Assembly (NCBI RefSeq): GCF_002234675.1
Contig: NC_019878.2
Coordinates: 4,280,688 to 4,344,687 of the forward strand
Length of the DNA: 64,000 nucleotides
Reading direction: 5' to 3'
From: Oryzias latipes
Lineage: Eukaryota > Chordata > Actinopteri > Beloniformes > Adrianichthyidae
Shown here: positions 22,915 through 34,800 of the stretch, piece after piece
Numbering within the stretch: the stretch's first letter is position 1
How the letters are laid out: each line of letters starts with the position of its first letter
Position numbers and translations under genes: made by a program
The notes under the pieces: generated by a model
Told to the model about the DNA's origin: nothing
Database searches by the model: none
Seen by the model: the letters and a program-made list of their open reading frames with translations, nothing else

Positions 22915-23123
22915 CCCTTGTGCTATCCTAGGCACTTTGACATTGGGAGTTGGGTCATCTAGACCCACCAGTCAGTGCGCTGAACCTTTTTTTTTCAATG
23001 ATTTGTGATCCTCACTGGTGTCCATGGATTACATGAAATCTTTCCACCTTTATCCACCTTTCTCATGGTAGGGAGAACACGTCCCTACATGTAAGGGTGG
23101 GGTAATTGAAAATAGCACAAGGG
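22915..23123 (+). mobile_element. piggyBac-type MITE, longer version
   Basis: Same family as 20799: starts CCCTTGTGCTATCCTAGGC and ends AATAGCACAAGGG. Flanked by GTAA on both sides (22911-22914, 23124-23127), a variant of the TTAA target. It contains ~30 bp (GTTGGGTCATCTAGACCC) that the 20799 copy lacks. Confidence 0.82.
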
Positions 23124-23460
23124 GTAATGAAACGGGGTAAATTTCTCCTAAAATCTGTGAGGTAATAGAACAGTAAGCTGATTACTGATCATGAGAAAGT
23201 TGGGTGGCTGAACTTTGAAGATGGTCCTTTGACAGCAAATTCACTTCTATCTCTCCATTGGCAGCATGGAGAGAAAAATTCTTCTTAAAAAATGTAATTT
23301 TTTCTTTGGATATGCCTTTGTATGTCGTTTATGTTAAGAATAACCAATAGGCAAACCTGATGTCACTTTTACATGTTTAAGTGAGTTATTAAAAATTCCT
23401 GTTCGATGTGTATTTTACCTGAAGTCCCACTAAACAGTTAAACTCTGTTGCTGGATCCAG

Positions 23461-23660
23461 GGGGGTATTCCATGAAGCATGTTTAAACTACCCTGACTTT
23501 AACCCAGAACTCTGGCTGAAATCCGCCTGAACTTGCTTACTCTGGGTATGTCGGTTCCAAAAGACCGGATATGAATTAGCGCAATTATGCTATGACTTGG
23601 TAACCCTGGGTTAATACACGGTACATAAAGACATTCTTAATGGATCGCCGATTTCTTGAG
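23461..23660 (+). repeat. Harbinger-type MITE fragment
   Basis: Begins GGGGGGTATTCCATGAAGCA and continues CCTGACTTTAACCCAGAACTC. It shares its layout with the fragments at 15099 and 19698. The 3' end is not found. Confidence 0.5.
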
Positions 23661-23879
23661 TCACCGTAGAAACGCGTGGAGAGCGCTATACTTCAGCAAG
23701 ACTGAGTCGGAGATTTAAATGATGGCGTATGAAGATTATACGCCCATAAAAAAAGTAATAAGGCTGCACCATCAAAAGAAAGAGTTTCTGCTTGTAGAAG
23801 AACAGACAAAGTAAACGCATGAGTTTCTGATCTTATTTTCATTGTGACACATATATATATATATATATATATGTGTATG

Positions 23880-24330
23880 TATATAAACAAACGGCCCTCC
23901 GCGGGTGGTTTCTCCTCCAAGCTCGGGTCCTCTACCAGAGGCCTGGGAGCTTGAGGGTCCTGCGCTGTATCTTAGCTGTTCGTAGCACTGCGCTTTTCTG
24001 GACTGAAAAGTCTGAGGTCTTTCCCGGTATCTGTTGTAGCCACTCCTCCAGCTTGGGGGTTACTGCCCCGAGTGCTCCAATTACCACAGGCACCAGTGTC
24101 ACCTTCACTTTCCATGCTTTCTCCAGTTCTTCTCTGAGTCCCTGGTATTTCTCCAGTTTCTCATGTTCCTTCTTCCTGATGTTCCCATCGCTTGGCAGTG
24201 CCACATCCACCACAACGGCTTTCTCAATGTCTGTTTGGTTTGCCATTACCATCCTATCAGTCTGGATCTGGAAGTCCGACAGGATCTTTGCCCTCTCATT
24301 CTCTACCACCTTCGGAGGTAGGCAACCCCG
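23880..24330 (-). mobile_element. Inverted 3' end of an R2-superclade LINE
   Basis: The minus strand codes for the end of the same LINE as 24480-27180: VVENERAKILSDFQIQ, the endonuclease Asp region and QIPGKTSDFSVQKS. It then gives the 3' UTR, whose reverse complement closely matches 27060-27170. It is followed (upstream on the plus strand) by a TA/TG microsatellite at 23850-23880. Together with the plus-strand copy it makes an inverted pair. Confidence 0.82.
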
Positions 24331-24344
24331 ACACCAGCTACAAC

Positions 24345-24475
24345 GGCTAAATGGTAAATGGCGTATACTTATATAGCGCTTTCTACCTTCTTATGAAGGC
24401 CCAAAGCGCTTTACAGTCACAGTCCAATTCACCCATGCACACACATTCACACACTGATGGCGGCTCCGCTGCCGA
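24345..24475. repeat. Fish interspersed repeat (TATATAGCGC family)
   Basis: Holds ATACTTATATAGCGCTTTCT, CCCAAAGCGCTTTACAGTCA, CACACATTCACACACTGATG and GGCGGC, a common fish repeat. It lies between the inverted LINE end and the LINE ORF, so the Met at 24457 belongs to this repeat and not to the LINE. Confidence 0.6.
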
Positions 24476-24479
24476 ACAC

Positions 24480-27178
24480 TGGCGACAACCTCCCACCAGA
24501 GGCAAGGTGGGGTTATAAGAGCAACCATGGAAGAAAACAGTACCCACCATGGAAGCAACGGTTAGAGGCCAAAATCAAGGCAACTCGGAAGGATGTGAGT
24601 AAGCTGACAGAGGCTCAAAGAGGTACAATGAAAAAGCAAGTACCTAAGAGATACAGCCAGATGCCCATACCTGAAGCACTGGAAACTGCCAAACAAAGGC
24701 TCCTAGCCTTGAGCAGCCGCCTAAAGAGGTACACAAGAGACAATGAAGCCAGACGAATAAACAGGCTGTTCGCAACTCATCCTGCAAAAGTGTACGCTCA
24801 GTGGCAGGGTCAAAACAGCCGAGCAGACCCACCAAGGCTGGAAACTGAACAGTACTGGAAAAGTATATGGGAGAAAGAGACAGCACATAACAGTAATGCC
24901 CAGTGGCTGATCTCTCTGAGAAAAGAACATAGCAACCTCCCTGAACAGAATCCAGTAACCATCACAGTGGCAGACATCCAAGAAAGAGTCTCAGGTATGA
25001 AGAACTGGACAGCACCGGGCCCTTACATGATACATGCCTACTGGCTAAAGAAACTTACTGCACTCCACGAGTGCCTGGCAGCACAAATGAACCAGCTGCT
25101 AAGAGATGGGACTCACCCCGAATGGGGAATAACGGAAGGGGGAACGATCCTAATCCAGAAGGATCCCTCAAAGGGTGCAGTCCCGTCCAACTACCGGCCA
25201 ATAACCTGTCTGTCCACAACATGGAAGCTCATGTCAGGCATCATTGCAACCAAGATAAATAGGCACATGGATCAATTCATGAGTAATACACAGAAGGGCG
25301 TTGGTAGAGACTCCAGAGGAGCCAAACACCAACTCCTGGTTGACAGAACAGTCGCTCGAGACTGCAGGTTACGACACACCAACCTGTGCACAGCCTGGAT
25401 TGATAACAAGAAAGCCTATGACTCAATGCCACACACTTGGATCACTGAATGCTTGGAGCTGTACAACATCAACAGGACTCTAAGAGCCTTCATAGGAAAC
25501 TCGATGAAGCTGTGGAAAACCACCCTTGAAGCCAATGGGAAGCCACTTGCACAAGTGTCCATCAAATGTGGGATATACCAAGGTGATGCTCTGTCCCCAC
25601 TGCTGTTCTGCATAGGTCTGAACCCCCTCAGCCAAATAATCAAAAAGACTGACTATGGATACAGACTCAGAAATGGGGCCAACATCAGTCACCTCTTCTA
25701 CATGGATGACTTCAAGCTATATGCTAAGAGCGAGCGTGACATTGACTCCCTGATCCACACCACCAGGATCTTCAGTACTGACATTGGGATGTCATTCCGG
25801 CTCGAGAAATACAACCGGATGGTGACAAACAGAGGCAAGGTAGTCCACACAGGAGGGGTCTCACTCCCAGAAGGAACAATAGCAGACATTGAGGACAGTT
25901 CCAAGTACCTTGGAATACCCCAGGCAAATGGCAACCTGGAGCAGGCAACAAGGAAAGCTGCAACAGCTAAATACCTCTGAGTAAGGCAAGTCCTGAGAAG
26001 CCAGCTCAATGGCAAAAATAAGACCTGGACAATAAACAGCTACGCACTGCCAGTTATCAGATACCCTGCAGGAATAATAAGATGGCCAAATGAAAAGATG
26101 CAGACCACGGACGTTAAGACACGAAAGCTCCTCACCAAGCATGGAGGGTTCCATCCCAAATCCAACACCCTGAGACTGTATGCTAGCCGCAAGGAAGGAG
26201 GACGAGGACTAGTGAGCGTGAAAGCCACTATCCAGGATGAAACATCCAAGATGCATGAATACATCAAGCTCAAGGCCCCAACTGACAGTGTGCTCAGTGA
26301 ATGTCTCAAGCAATGGAGAGCAGAGGATACAGTGCTGGAGAACAGATCCTCATGGGAGGACAAACCCCTGCATGGGATGTACCACCGGACCATAACTGAA
26401 GTGGCTGATATCAAGAAGTCCTACCAATGGCTAGAAAGGGCTGGCCTACAGGACAGCACCGAAGCACTCATCCTGGCAGCTCAGGAACAAGCCCTGAGCA
26501 CCAGAGCGATAGAGGCTCAGATCTACCACACCAGACAAGACCCAAGGTGTAGGCTGTGCAAAGAGGCGCCTGAAACAATCCAGCACATAACTGCAGGGTG
26601 TAAGATGCTGGCAGGGAAAGCATAATGGTGCGCCACAATGAAGTGGCTGGAATAATATACAGGAACATGTATGCAGAATATGGACTGGAAACCCCAAGGT
26701 CAAAATGGGAAACACCTCCGAAGGTAGTAGAAAATGAGAGGGCAAAAATCCTGTGGGACTTCCAGATCCAGACTGATAGGATGGTAATGGCGGACCAACC
26801 AGACATTGTAGTGATGGACAAAGAACAGAGGAAAGCCGTTGTGGTGGATGTGGCAGTGCCAAGCGATGGGAACATCAGGAAGAAGGAACATGAGAAACTG
26901 GAGAAATACCAGGGACTCAGAGAAGAACTGGGAAAGCCTGAAAAGTGAAGGTGACAGTGGTGCCTGTGGTAATTGGAGCACTCGGGGCAGTAATCCCCAA
27001 GCTGGAAGAGTGGCTACAACAGATACCGGGAAAGACCTCAGACCTCTCAGTCCAGAAAAGCGCAGTGCTAGGAACAGCTAAGATACAGTGCAGGACCCTC
27101 AAGCTCCCAGGCCTCTGGTAGAGGACCCGAGCTTGGAGGAGAAACCACCCGCGGAGGGTGAGAGGGCCGTTTTTATTT

Positions 27179-27180
<2 letters not shown>
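24480..27180 (+). mobile_element. R2-superclade LINE (R4/Dong/Rex6-like), 5' truncated and mutated
   Basis: Codes for reverse transcriptase followed by a restriction-enzyme-like endonuclease. RT blocks: PSNYRPITCLSTTWKL (~25180), AWIDNKKAYDSMPHTW (~25400), GIYQGDALSPLLFC (~25575) and the catalytic LFYMDDFKLYAKS (~25695). A TGA at 25978 after AKYL ends the first ORF. The protein resumes in other frames at ~25982-26625 and 26625-26948. The C-terminal part has a Cys/His knuckle (CRLCKEAPETIQHITAGC, ~26550). It then has the endonuclease signature PDIVV...VVVDVAVPSDG (~26800-26870). This RT-plus-endonuclease order is that of R2/R4/Rex6 clades. Clade choice is tentative. Ends at a (GATA)n tract. 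Confidence 0.8.
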
Positions 27181-27445
<265 letters not shown>

Positions 27446-27689
27446 ACTTATCCAACTTAAATTAATTCAATTGGTAACAAGTATTTGAGTAACATTTATT
27501 CAACCTAATTTTTTACGTCTCTCTAACTATCGATATTTTTTATACAACTCAAATTTACATATTTATCTAACTAAATTTAATATTACTTAAAAATCTTTGT
27601 GTCTTGTTCACGATTGAGCCTGAGATTGATAGATGGATCGGAGAAGCGTCTGTAGTTATGAGGTTGCTGTAGCGATCCGTTGTGGTGAA

Positions 27690-28165
27690 GAGAGAGCTGA
27701 GCCAGAAAGTAAAGCTCGATCTTTGTTCCAATAGTCACCTATGGTCATGAGGTCTGGGTCATGTCCTAAAGAACGAGGTCTCGGATCCAAGCAACTGAAA
27801 TGAACTTCCTCCGTTGGGTGGGTGGATGCTCCCTTAGACATAGGGGGAGGAGCTCAGTCACCCGCAGAGAGCCAGGAGTAGAAGCCCTTCTCCACGTTGA
27901 AAGGGGGCAGTTGAGGTGGCTTGGGCATTGGGTTTGGATGCCTCCCTGGGGAGGTGTTCCGGGCAGGTCCCACTGGGCGGAGTCCCCGGGAAAGACCCGG
28001 GACAAGATGGAGAGACTGCGTCTCTCGGCTGGTCTGGAATGTCTCGGGGTCCCCCAAGAGGAGCTGGAGGAAGTGGCTGGGGCGAGGGAAGTCTGGGCAT
28101 CTCTGTTTAGTGTCCTGCCCCGCAACCCGGTCCAGGATAAGCGAAAAAAGATGGATGGATGGCAT
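27690..28165 (+). mobile_element. 3' end of an RTE/Rex3-like non-LTR retrotransposon
   Basis: Encodes the typical fish LINE C-terminus in broken frames: RWLGHWVWMPPWGGVPGRS, then TRWRDCVSRLVW, then VAGAREVWASLFSVLP. It ends in AAAAAAGATGGATGGATGG. Frameshifted remnant. Assignment to Rex3/RTE is from memory of the conserved tail. Confidence 0.65.
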
Positions 28166-28169
28166 TTGC

Positions 28170-28260
28170 ATTTTCCTTAAAGCCAAAGAGCCACAATTGA
28201 GGGCCAAAGAGTTGCGTGTGGCTATGGAGCCTCAAGCTGGAACCCTCTTTTGCCCAAAGC
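28170..28260 (-). repeat. hAT-type MITE fragment (GGCTCTTT family)
   Basis: Reverse complement contains TTGTGGCTCTTTGGC and GAGGCTCCATAGCC, resembling the CAGGGGTCTGCAACCTGAGG element at 61550. Confidence 0.4.
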
Positions 28261-28639
28261 AGTAGCCGGGAAAGTGTCATCCACCCTGTGACCCCAAAAC
28301 AGAACTAAGCAGTTTTAGAAAATGGATGGATCTGTTTGCCTTATAGAGCTCAATGGTTGCAGCTCAGCTTTTGTGATTTTACGTTCAGTGCAGCTTTAGA
28401 AAATCCCAGTACGTTCTGCAGAGCCAATGGACGCCAGAGTGCTCTGGACTTTCTTTGAAAGTTTCATCCACCAAGTCAGAGCAGAGAACAGAGCGATCAA
28501 AGCAGACAAACCTGGTCCAAGGTCACAGGACTTTGGAACAAATCAAATGGTCTTAGCAAACACCTTCAAATTAAAATAACTAAATTTTCTCCAGCATGCA
28601 CTTGCAGGAAGGATAAATAGCCAGTCATGAACTTGCAAC

Positions 28640-29085
28640 AGATTATATTAAATTCATATTAAGCTTTGTTAACACATTAACAAGCATTATGATAGAATTT
28701 TCAGGGTGTTAGTAAGACATTTATTAGTAAAATAAGTCTAATAAGGTTAATTAAATTACTTAGTTAACACATTTACAAGCATTATTAGGATGTTTTTAAG
28801 ATGCTAGTGATACATTTATTGACATTATGGGTGCCTAACAAATTTGTCAGTGTTGATAAGCTTAAGATTTATAAACAACCTTTGTTAACAAATTAAGAAG
28901 TATTATTATTGTTTGGGGTTCTACTAAGACATTTATTAGCATTATAGATGTCTCACGCAAGCCTAAGTGTTAATAAGCCTATTAAGTTTTATTAACTAAC
29001 TTAACAAATTAATAGGCTTTATTAATGTTTAAGATGCTAGTAAGATATTTATTAGCATTATAGATGTCTTGCAAATACCTGAAAG
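28640..29085. repeat. Degenerate tandem repeat, ~120 bp period
   Basis: Four diverged units share TTAACA(A/C)ATTAA, AAGCATTAT, AAGATGCTAGTAAGA, CATTTATTAGCATTATAGATG and GTTAATAAGC. No gene in it. Confidence 0.65.
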
Positions 29086-29289
29086 TAGGCTGGTCGATAT
29101 GGCCTAAAAATCAAATCTCAGATTTTATTTTTTTTAATTTGATTTTTTGAATTCATTTTTCCCAATCCCCCCCCACTTAAGGAAAGCAATAAGTCCAAAC
29201 GTCTGACAACTTAAAGCAGATTTTGCTTTTATTTAGTCAAGGGCAAATGTAAACCCCCATTTCTGGGATGAATAATAAATAAAAACATC

Positions 29290-31545
29290 GTCTTCGAGGG
29301 GAAGCGCAGAAGGCTAACGCTCAAATGGCGAGACGTGTGAGGAGGAAAGCAGCAAGGTGGATAAAATATTGTCTGTTGTAATCTCCATGAAGACAGACTT
29401 CTCTACAAGGCCTGACAAACTTTTAATGGCAGTCGAAGACATAAAAAGGGAAGTGAATTATTGCGCTGAACGAGTGACACAAACGGAGGTGCGCATTTCC
29501 AACACAGAAGATGACATCAGCGTTTTGCAGGCCAAGGTGAGCGCACTGGAAACAAAAGGAAAAGGTTTGGAGGACAAAGTCTTAAATTTGGAATCAAGAT
29601 CCATGCGGAACAATTTAAGATTCGCCAACTTGCCAGAAGGAGCTGAAGGACAGGACCCGTGCCTGTACTTGGAAAAGTGGCTTACAGAGGCGCTTGGGAA
29701 CAAAATGCTTCAGACTCCGCTGATTATAGAAAGAGCGCACCGAACCGGACCGCGGAGAGACGGCAACACTCCATCTCGCACTCTCATCATGAGATTCCTC
29801 AACTACCGTATTTTCCGGACTATAAGTCGCTGTGGAGTATAAGTCACACCATCCCAAAAATGCATTATAAAGTAGAAAAAAACACAGATAAGTCGCACTG
29901 GACTGTAAGTCGCATTTTGACAGGCAATTTATTTGACAAAATCTAATACCAAGAACTAATAACTTGCACAACCTCATATGACACAATCATAGCAGACTGT
30001 TTATCTCATAATTTCACAGTAATTCTTTCTCATACTTATTTATTTATTCCTTTCATGAAGCATCATTGGCCAATTAATACTCTGTTTTCATCCTGTATTT
30101 GTAGAAACAGTTGTCAGTTTTATTGCATTTCAGTCAGACAACTCTTGCAGTAAGAAATATTTATTTGACATTTTCCACATTCTTTAAGTTGGCATTCACA
30201 TATTTTCGTTTGGCATAAGGCTCCGTTCAATTCCATGAGAAATTTCCATAACACTTTCAGGTAACAAAACCCCCCCTTTATGGAGCCCACAGGTGGAAGC
30301 CGGGGAGGAGGGTGGGGCGAAGAATGAGCGCTGAAGGTAAGAATGATAATGAACGACTGCGCACCTGGGCTTAAATAGGACGCTGAGCAGGTGAGTTAAT
30401 TGACTGAACCGTCCTAGGGTATTTACCTGTAAAACACTGCAGCGAGTATCTGCCCGAAATACGATAAATCGTCATTTCTGAATCTATGAAATCATTGGAA
30501 AATGAAAATAAAATATTATGTTGTTAGCCTTCAAGATCTTACTGTAAAACAAAGTTTGCTGATTCTCTGAGTCACTTAACATACATCAAATTGACCCAGG
30601 AACATCATCTCTGTTCCTCACAAATGAAAATAACAGGAGGGTTAACAATGTCTAATATATAAGTCGCTGCGGAGTATAAGTCGCACCCCTTGCCAAACTA
30701 TGAAAAAAAGGGCGACTTATAGTGCGGGAAATACGGTATAAGGATAAGCTGGATTTTGTCTCTGCGGCGCGGGCCAAATAACAAATCGGAATTGGGCCGT
30801 TTCAGCCTGCAGTGTGAACATAGCCTTAGACTCTCCCTACTGCTGCAAGTGTAACAGTGTAATAGGTACATATGCACACATGCTGTGGAAATGTAGTGGG
30901 ATACAAAAATACTGGACTGAAATAAAAAGATATAGTGTGGAACTCTCACCCTTTCAGTGTGTTCTTGGCACAAAAGTGAAAGGTGCTAGGTATAAACACA
31001 ACAACAAGCTAATGGAAATTCTTCTGTTTGTAGCTAGAAAAACAACATTCTGAAATTCTGGATTTCCAAGGACATTCCGACCATAGAGGACTGCTACACA
31101 GAGGTTTTGAAGATTTTCCCTCTGGAAAGACTAACGCATACCCTTCATGACATCGTTGAGGAGTTCAAAAAAATCTGGCAACCAGTTCTGGATAAGACTA
31201 ATTAATCTCTCTTTGGATTGAACTCTGTTCTGAAATGTGCAAAACTTGTACTAGACTTTTGCTGCTGGTGATGAAGGTTTTTATTTTTATTTTTTTTTAT
31301 TTTAACTTGCTGCCTGTTTATGTTCATTCATCTTCTGCCGTTTTGTCCTTTTAGGGGTCACGGGGCTGCCGGAGCCTATCCTGGCCACTTGTGGGCGAAG
31401 GCACGGGACACCCTGGACAGTTCGCCAGTCGGTCGTAGCCCGTTTATGTTGTGATGTTTAAATGAAAATATGGGTTTGTAAATATCTTGATGTTCTATTT
31501 TTCATGTTTGAGTATGTTTTCACTACCCAAATAAAAAGAGAGAGA
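29290..31545 (+). mobile_element. Internally deleted L1 retrotransposon (ORF1 start and ORF2 end)
   Basis: ORF1: coiled coil from MDKILSVVISMKTDF (29357), then the L1 ORF1p core LESRSMRNNLRFANLPEGAE and ERAHRTGPRRDG...RTLIMRFLNY. The frame continues across a MITE (29806-30736) as KDKLDFVSAARAK and stops at ~30780. The ORF2 C-terminus follows at 30827-31200 (CCKCNSVIGTYAHMLWKCSG), with stops downstream. Everything between, including RT and endonuclease, is missing. A fish GGGGTCACGGGGCTGCCGG repeat lies in the 3' part at 31320-31440. Ends in an A-rich tail near 31530. Confidence 0.78.
29806..30736. mobile_element. Tc1/mariner-type MITE inside L1 ORF1 (TA duplication)
   Basis: Ends CCGTATTTTCCGGACTATAA and its inverted match TTATAGTGCGGGAAATACGG, flanked by TA (29804-29805, 30737-30738). 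Excising it with one TA restores the L1 reading frame (LNYKDKLDFV). The inside has further TATAAGTCGC words but no transposase. Confidence 0.87.
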
Positions 31546-31820
31546 GAAAAAAGCAACTAAAGACACTTTTATTCAAAAATGCTTTTAGCTGACTGGTTTT
31601 ATTATCTTTTTGAATAATTTCTCAAATCACTTAAGGAGGCACAGTTTTATTTAAGATCAAATGTCATTTTATTTAAAGATTTGATTTAAAACAAAGCAGC
31701 GATTATAGTCTTTACCATTAAGTGTAAATGAAACCGCTCTAAACAAATGTAAATTGTCTGTGAGAACAGACACTCTTTCACCAGCAGCGGAGGAAGGAAC
31801 CAGCTGAAGCGGGAGTCCCG

Positions 31821-34800
31821 TCAGTCCATGCAGCTGTCGTCTGTCGTGAACTGCAGCAGCGATGAAGACACGCAGAGCAGCAGCTGTCCAGTAAGTCTGG
31901 TCAGACAGGTGACGCAGCGCAGCACCGACCTGATCACACACAGCAGGTTCTCTGAATGCCTCAACCCTTTCTTCAAATAAGAGAATTCTTCAGTTTCAAG
32001 AGAAAATCAAGATGTCAAAAGGTAAAAAAACAGAAAGTTGATAGTAACTGGTAAACAGCAAAACCAAATATTGGCCAGTTTGCAGACTTTGAGCAACGGA
32101 TGATTACACAACAATCAGTCATTTCAAGTTCAAAAGATCCAACAACACAACAGAAATTAACTGATTATAACCACAAATTTGAAGTTGTTCCTGCTTTAAA
32201 AAAAGATCATAACTGGAATAAGATTGGGGCGGAGTCTTACTGCCTTGACTGCATTCCAACAAGTCAAGTCTGCTTTTGCTAAGGGATGAAGCGCATAAAT
32301 ACTGCTGCTAGATTACAGCAGAGGAGGCAGGAAATATGTTGGGGCCATGGTTAAAAAAAGGCCCCCAGTCAACTCTTTAGTAAAGGAAGCAGCAGTACTA
32401 AAAGTTACTAACAGACATCATTACCTATTTGCATAACTGGGTCACCTGATCAAAATACAAATGAAGAGAATGTGTAATGAAGAGGAGTCTGACCCTATTC
32501 TTATATGTAATAAAATTGTATGCTTTGACTGGTCCTAAAACTTATTTTCCTCTGTGCTTACTCGCTACTGCAAAAGCACAGAGGGCCGGGGTCAAGGGGG
32601 CCGTCAGAACTTTAACACCCCCACTACGCACACACTGAAATAAGCATTGTTAAAAAGTTTTAAAGGATCTTTTCCCAGAATTCTTTCATAAGAGAATCTA
32701 ATTGTCCTCCGTTTCTTCAGCACAAGACTTAGACTGGATTTACGCTGGTTTGTCTGCGCTGCATCCCCCCCCCACCCCCACTCCCCCTGGCTTTCATAGA
32801 TGGGATTTCTCCTGCCACTCCTGTGTCAAGTAGTTCATCCAAAACTTTGGCACTCAGGCCCCATTTGTTAATCACGTTCTCTTCTTCCTCACAGAGAACA
32901 TACGAAATGCATGTTTTGTGTTTTAAATGATGTTTCTTGTACTTCCAAAATTAAACTTTTGTCGTCAATTGCAGATATAGATGCTGGTGTTATGCGCAGT
33001 GTTGCCGTGCATTATTTCGTGGGCACATCAGCCTAAATATAAAACTAAAATTGAATTAAATTTTACTTTAAAAGTACAACGTAAGTTTTTATTTTGAAAC
33101 TCATTTCCCTTTTCTCCCTGGCTTTTTGCAGTGAAACTGACGCATCGGCGAACTGGAAATAGAACTCTTGCATAGAACTTGTGCTTCAGAGAAAGACATC
33201 AGACGCAGACCCGACGGAGGCGATTTAAACATTCCGGTTGACTAATGAACGTTCTATTTTTTGTGTCAACGCAACAGAGCTGCACCACAGACGGATCAGT
33301 GTAATCAGCCTTTAAACTGCTTTAAAGTGCCGCTGAAAGCTTTAGGTCACTGTTCCGATATTCAAGAAGAGCTCTAGAGATTCCCTGAGGAAAAGAAAAT
33401 GACAAAGCATTAAACATTAAAACCAAAAACCAACCATTGTCCTCCACTGACAGGTCACATGGACCATACAATTTGCCCATTTCGGTGTACAGGTATTAGT
33501 TTTGACCTACTTGAAGATGTGTTTGATGCGGGTGCATTTCAAGTCGTAGGACAGCGTGTAGATCTCATACAGCGTGGCTCTGATGGTCAGGCAGCACAGC
33601 AGTTCCTTGGGGTGCACCTTGTACACGTCAATGGTCAGTTTGGCGATCCCCTTCTTTCTGTGCTCACGGAAACTCGGTAGGATCTGAATAAAATAAAATA
33701 AAAGAAGCTGTCGTGCGTTTGTAGAAGCTTTTCACATTACAATTTGCTGCCACCTACTGGCTGAAAATAATAATTGAATTGTTAGTTTTGGGAGATTTGT
33801 TTTTGACTTTAAACAAATATTGATTCATAGGTTTAGTGTGTTTGCATTTGTTTACAAAAGACTGGAAAAAAGGAGGAGCAAATGTGAAATGGAATAGGAA
33901 GAAAAGAAGGTGTTTGTTGTGACAGAAGTCCAGAAGCAGATTGAGACAAGTGACCTGCTGTGGTGAGTACTAAAGAAGCCCGAAGAACAAACCAGAGGAA
34001 GAAGATGGAGGATGAGGCCAGCTGTAAGAAGAAGAAAAAATACTTTTTTTTTAAATAGGGAAACAGGAGAAACAGAAGGAAGATATAAAGGTTGGAAGCC
34101 GACCCCACCTTGCTCGGTGTCCACAGCTCGCCTTTGTCCAGAACCATCAGGGGGGTTCTGCAAGGGAGTGACTGGAAGAACTCCTCTGAGTCCACCACAG
34201 TTCCGTCCTCCTCCAGAACCAGAATCAGGAAGTTGTAGTTGGACAACATGAAGACTTTGGCTGCCTGGAAGATAAGCAGCGGTCAGAACCAAGACAACAA
34301 CAAAAATTGAGAAAAAAAAATGATGGCATGTCCCACCTGCTCCAGAAGCTCATCCAGCGAAGACGCCAGCAGCCCTCGTCGCCGCATCCGGCTGTAGCTG
34401 CAGACCTTATAGCAGCGAGGCTGAGGGGAGGGCAGGATGCAGCGGGAGAGGCTGGTCTGGACCGTCAGCACAGATCTGTCGGGTCACAACAGAGATCTCA
34501 TGATGGTTTTTAGTCGTTTAGATTTTCTTCAATATCCAAAGCAGCGGTTCCCCACACGTTAGGTCACAAAGCAAGTGTGGTTAGATCCTGGGCCATAAAA
34601 CATTTTAAAAACATGAAGAAGAAAAAACTTTGCCGTCAGCCAATCATCATTCTCGCCGTGAATCATGTCACTTGATTGACATGCAGATCGGACAATGAAA
34701 CATTGAAACGCAAGCCAGAGCTCAGATTAGACTTTGTTTTTAAAGCCCTTGATGGTCTTCCCCCATTTTAATAAACTGAACTGTTCACAGCCATTCTGGT

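Noticed and set aside
23932-24309. Host gene on minus strand (MVENERAKILSDFQ)
   Set aside because: Same sequence as the LINE endonuclease end at 26720-27070.
24457-24500. MAAPLPNTGDNL as LINE start
   Set aside because: These bases belong to a common fish repeat fused upstream of the LINE.
31669-31941. 90-codon minus ORF starting MCDQVGAALRH
   Set aside because: Different frame from the CIDE exon it overlaps; no recognisable family.
33342-33384. Alternative CIDE last exon (ESLELFLNIGTVT)
   Set aside because: Splice site is fair and phase fits, but it lacks the conserved C-terminal helix and gives a short protein; the 31821-31929 exon matches the family better.
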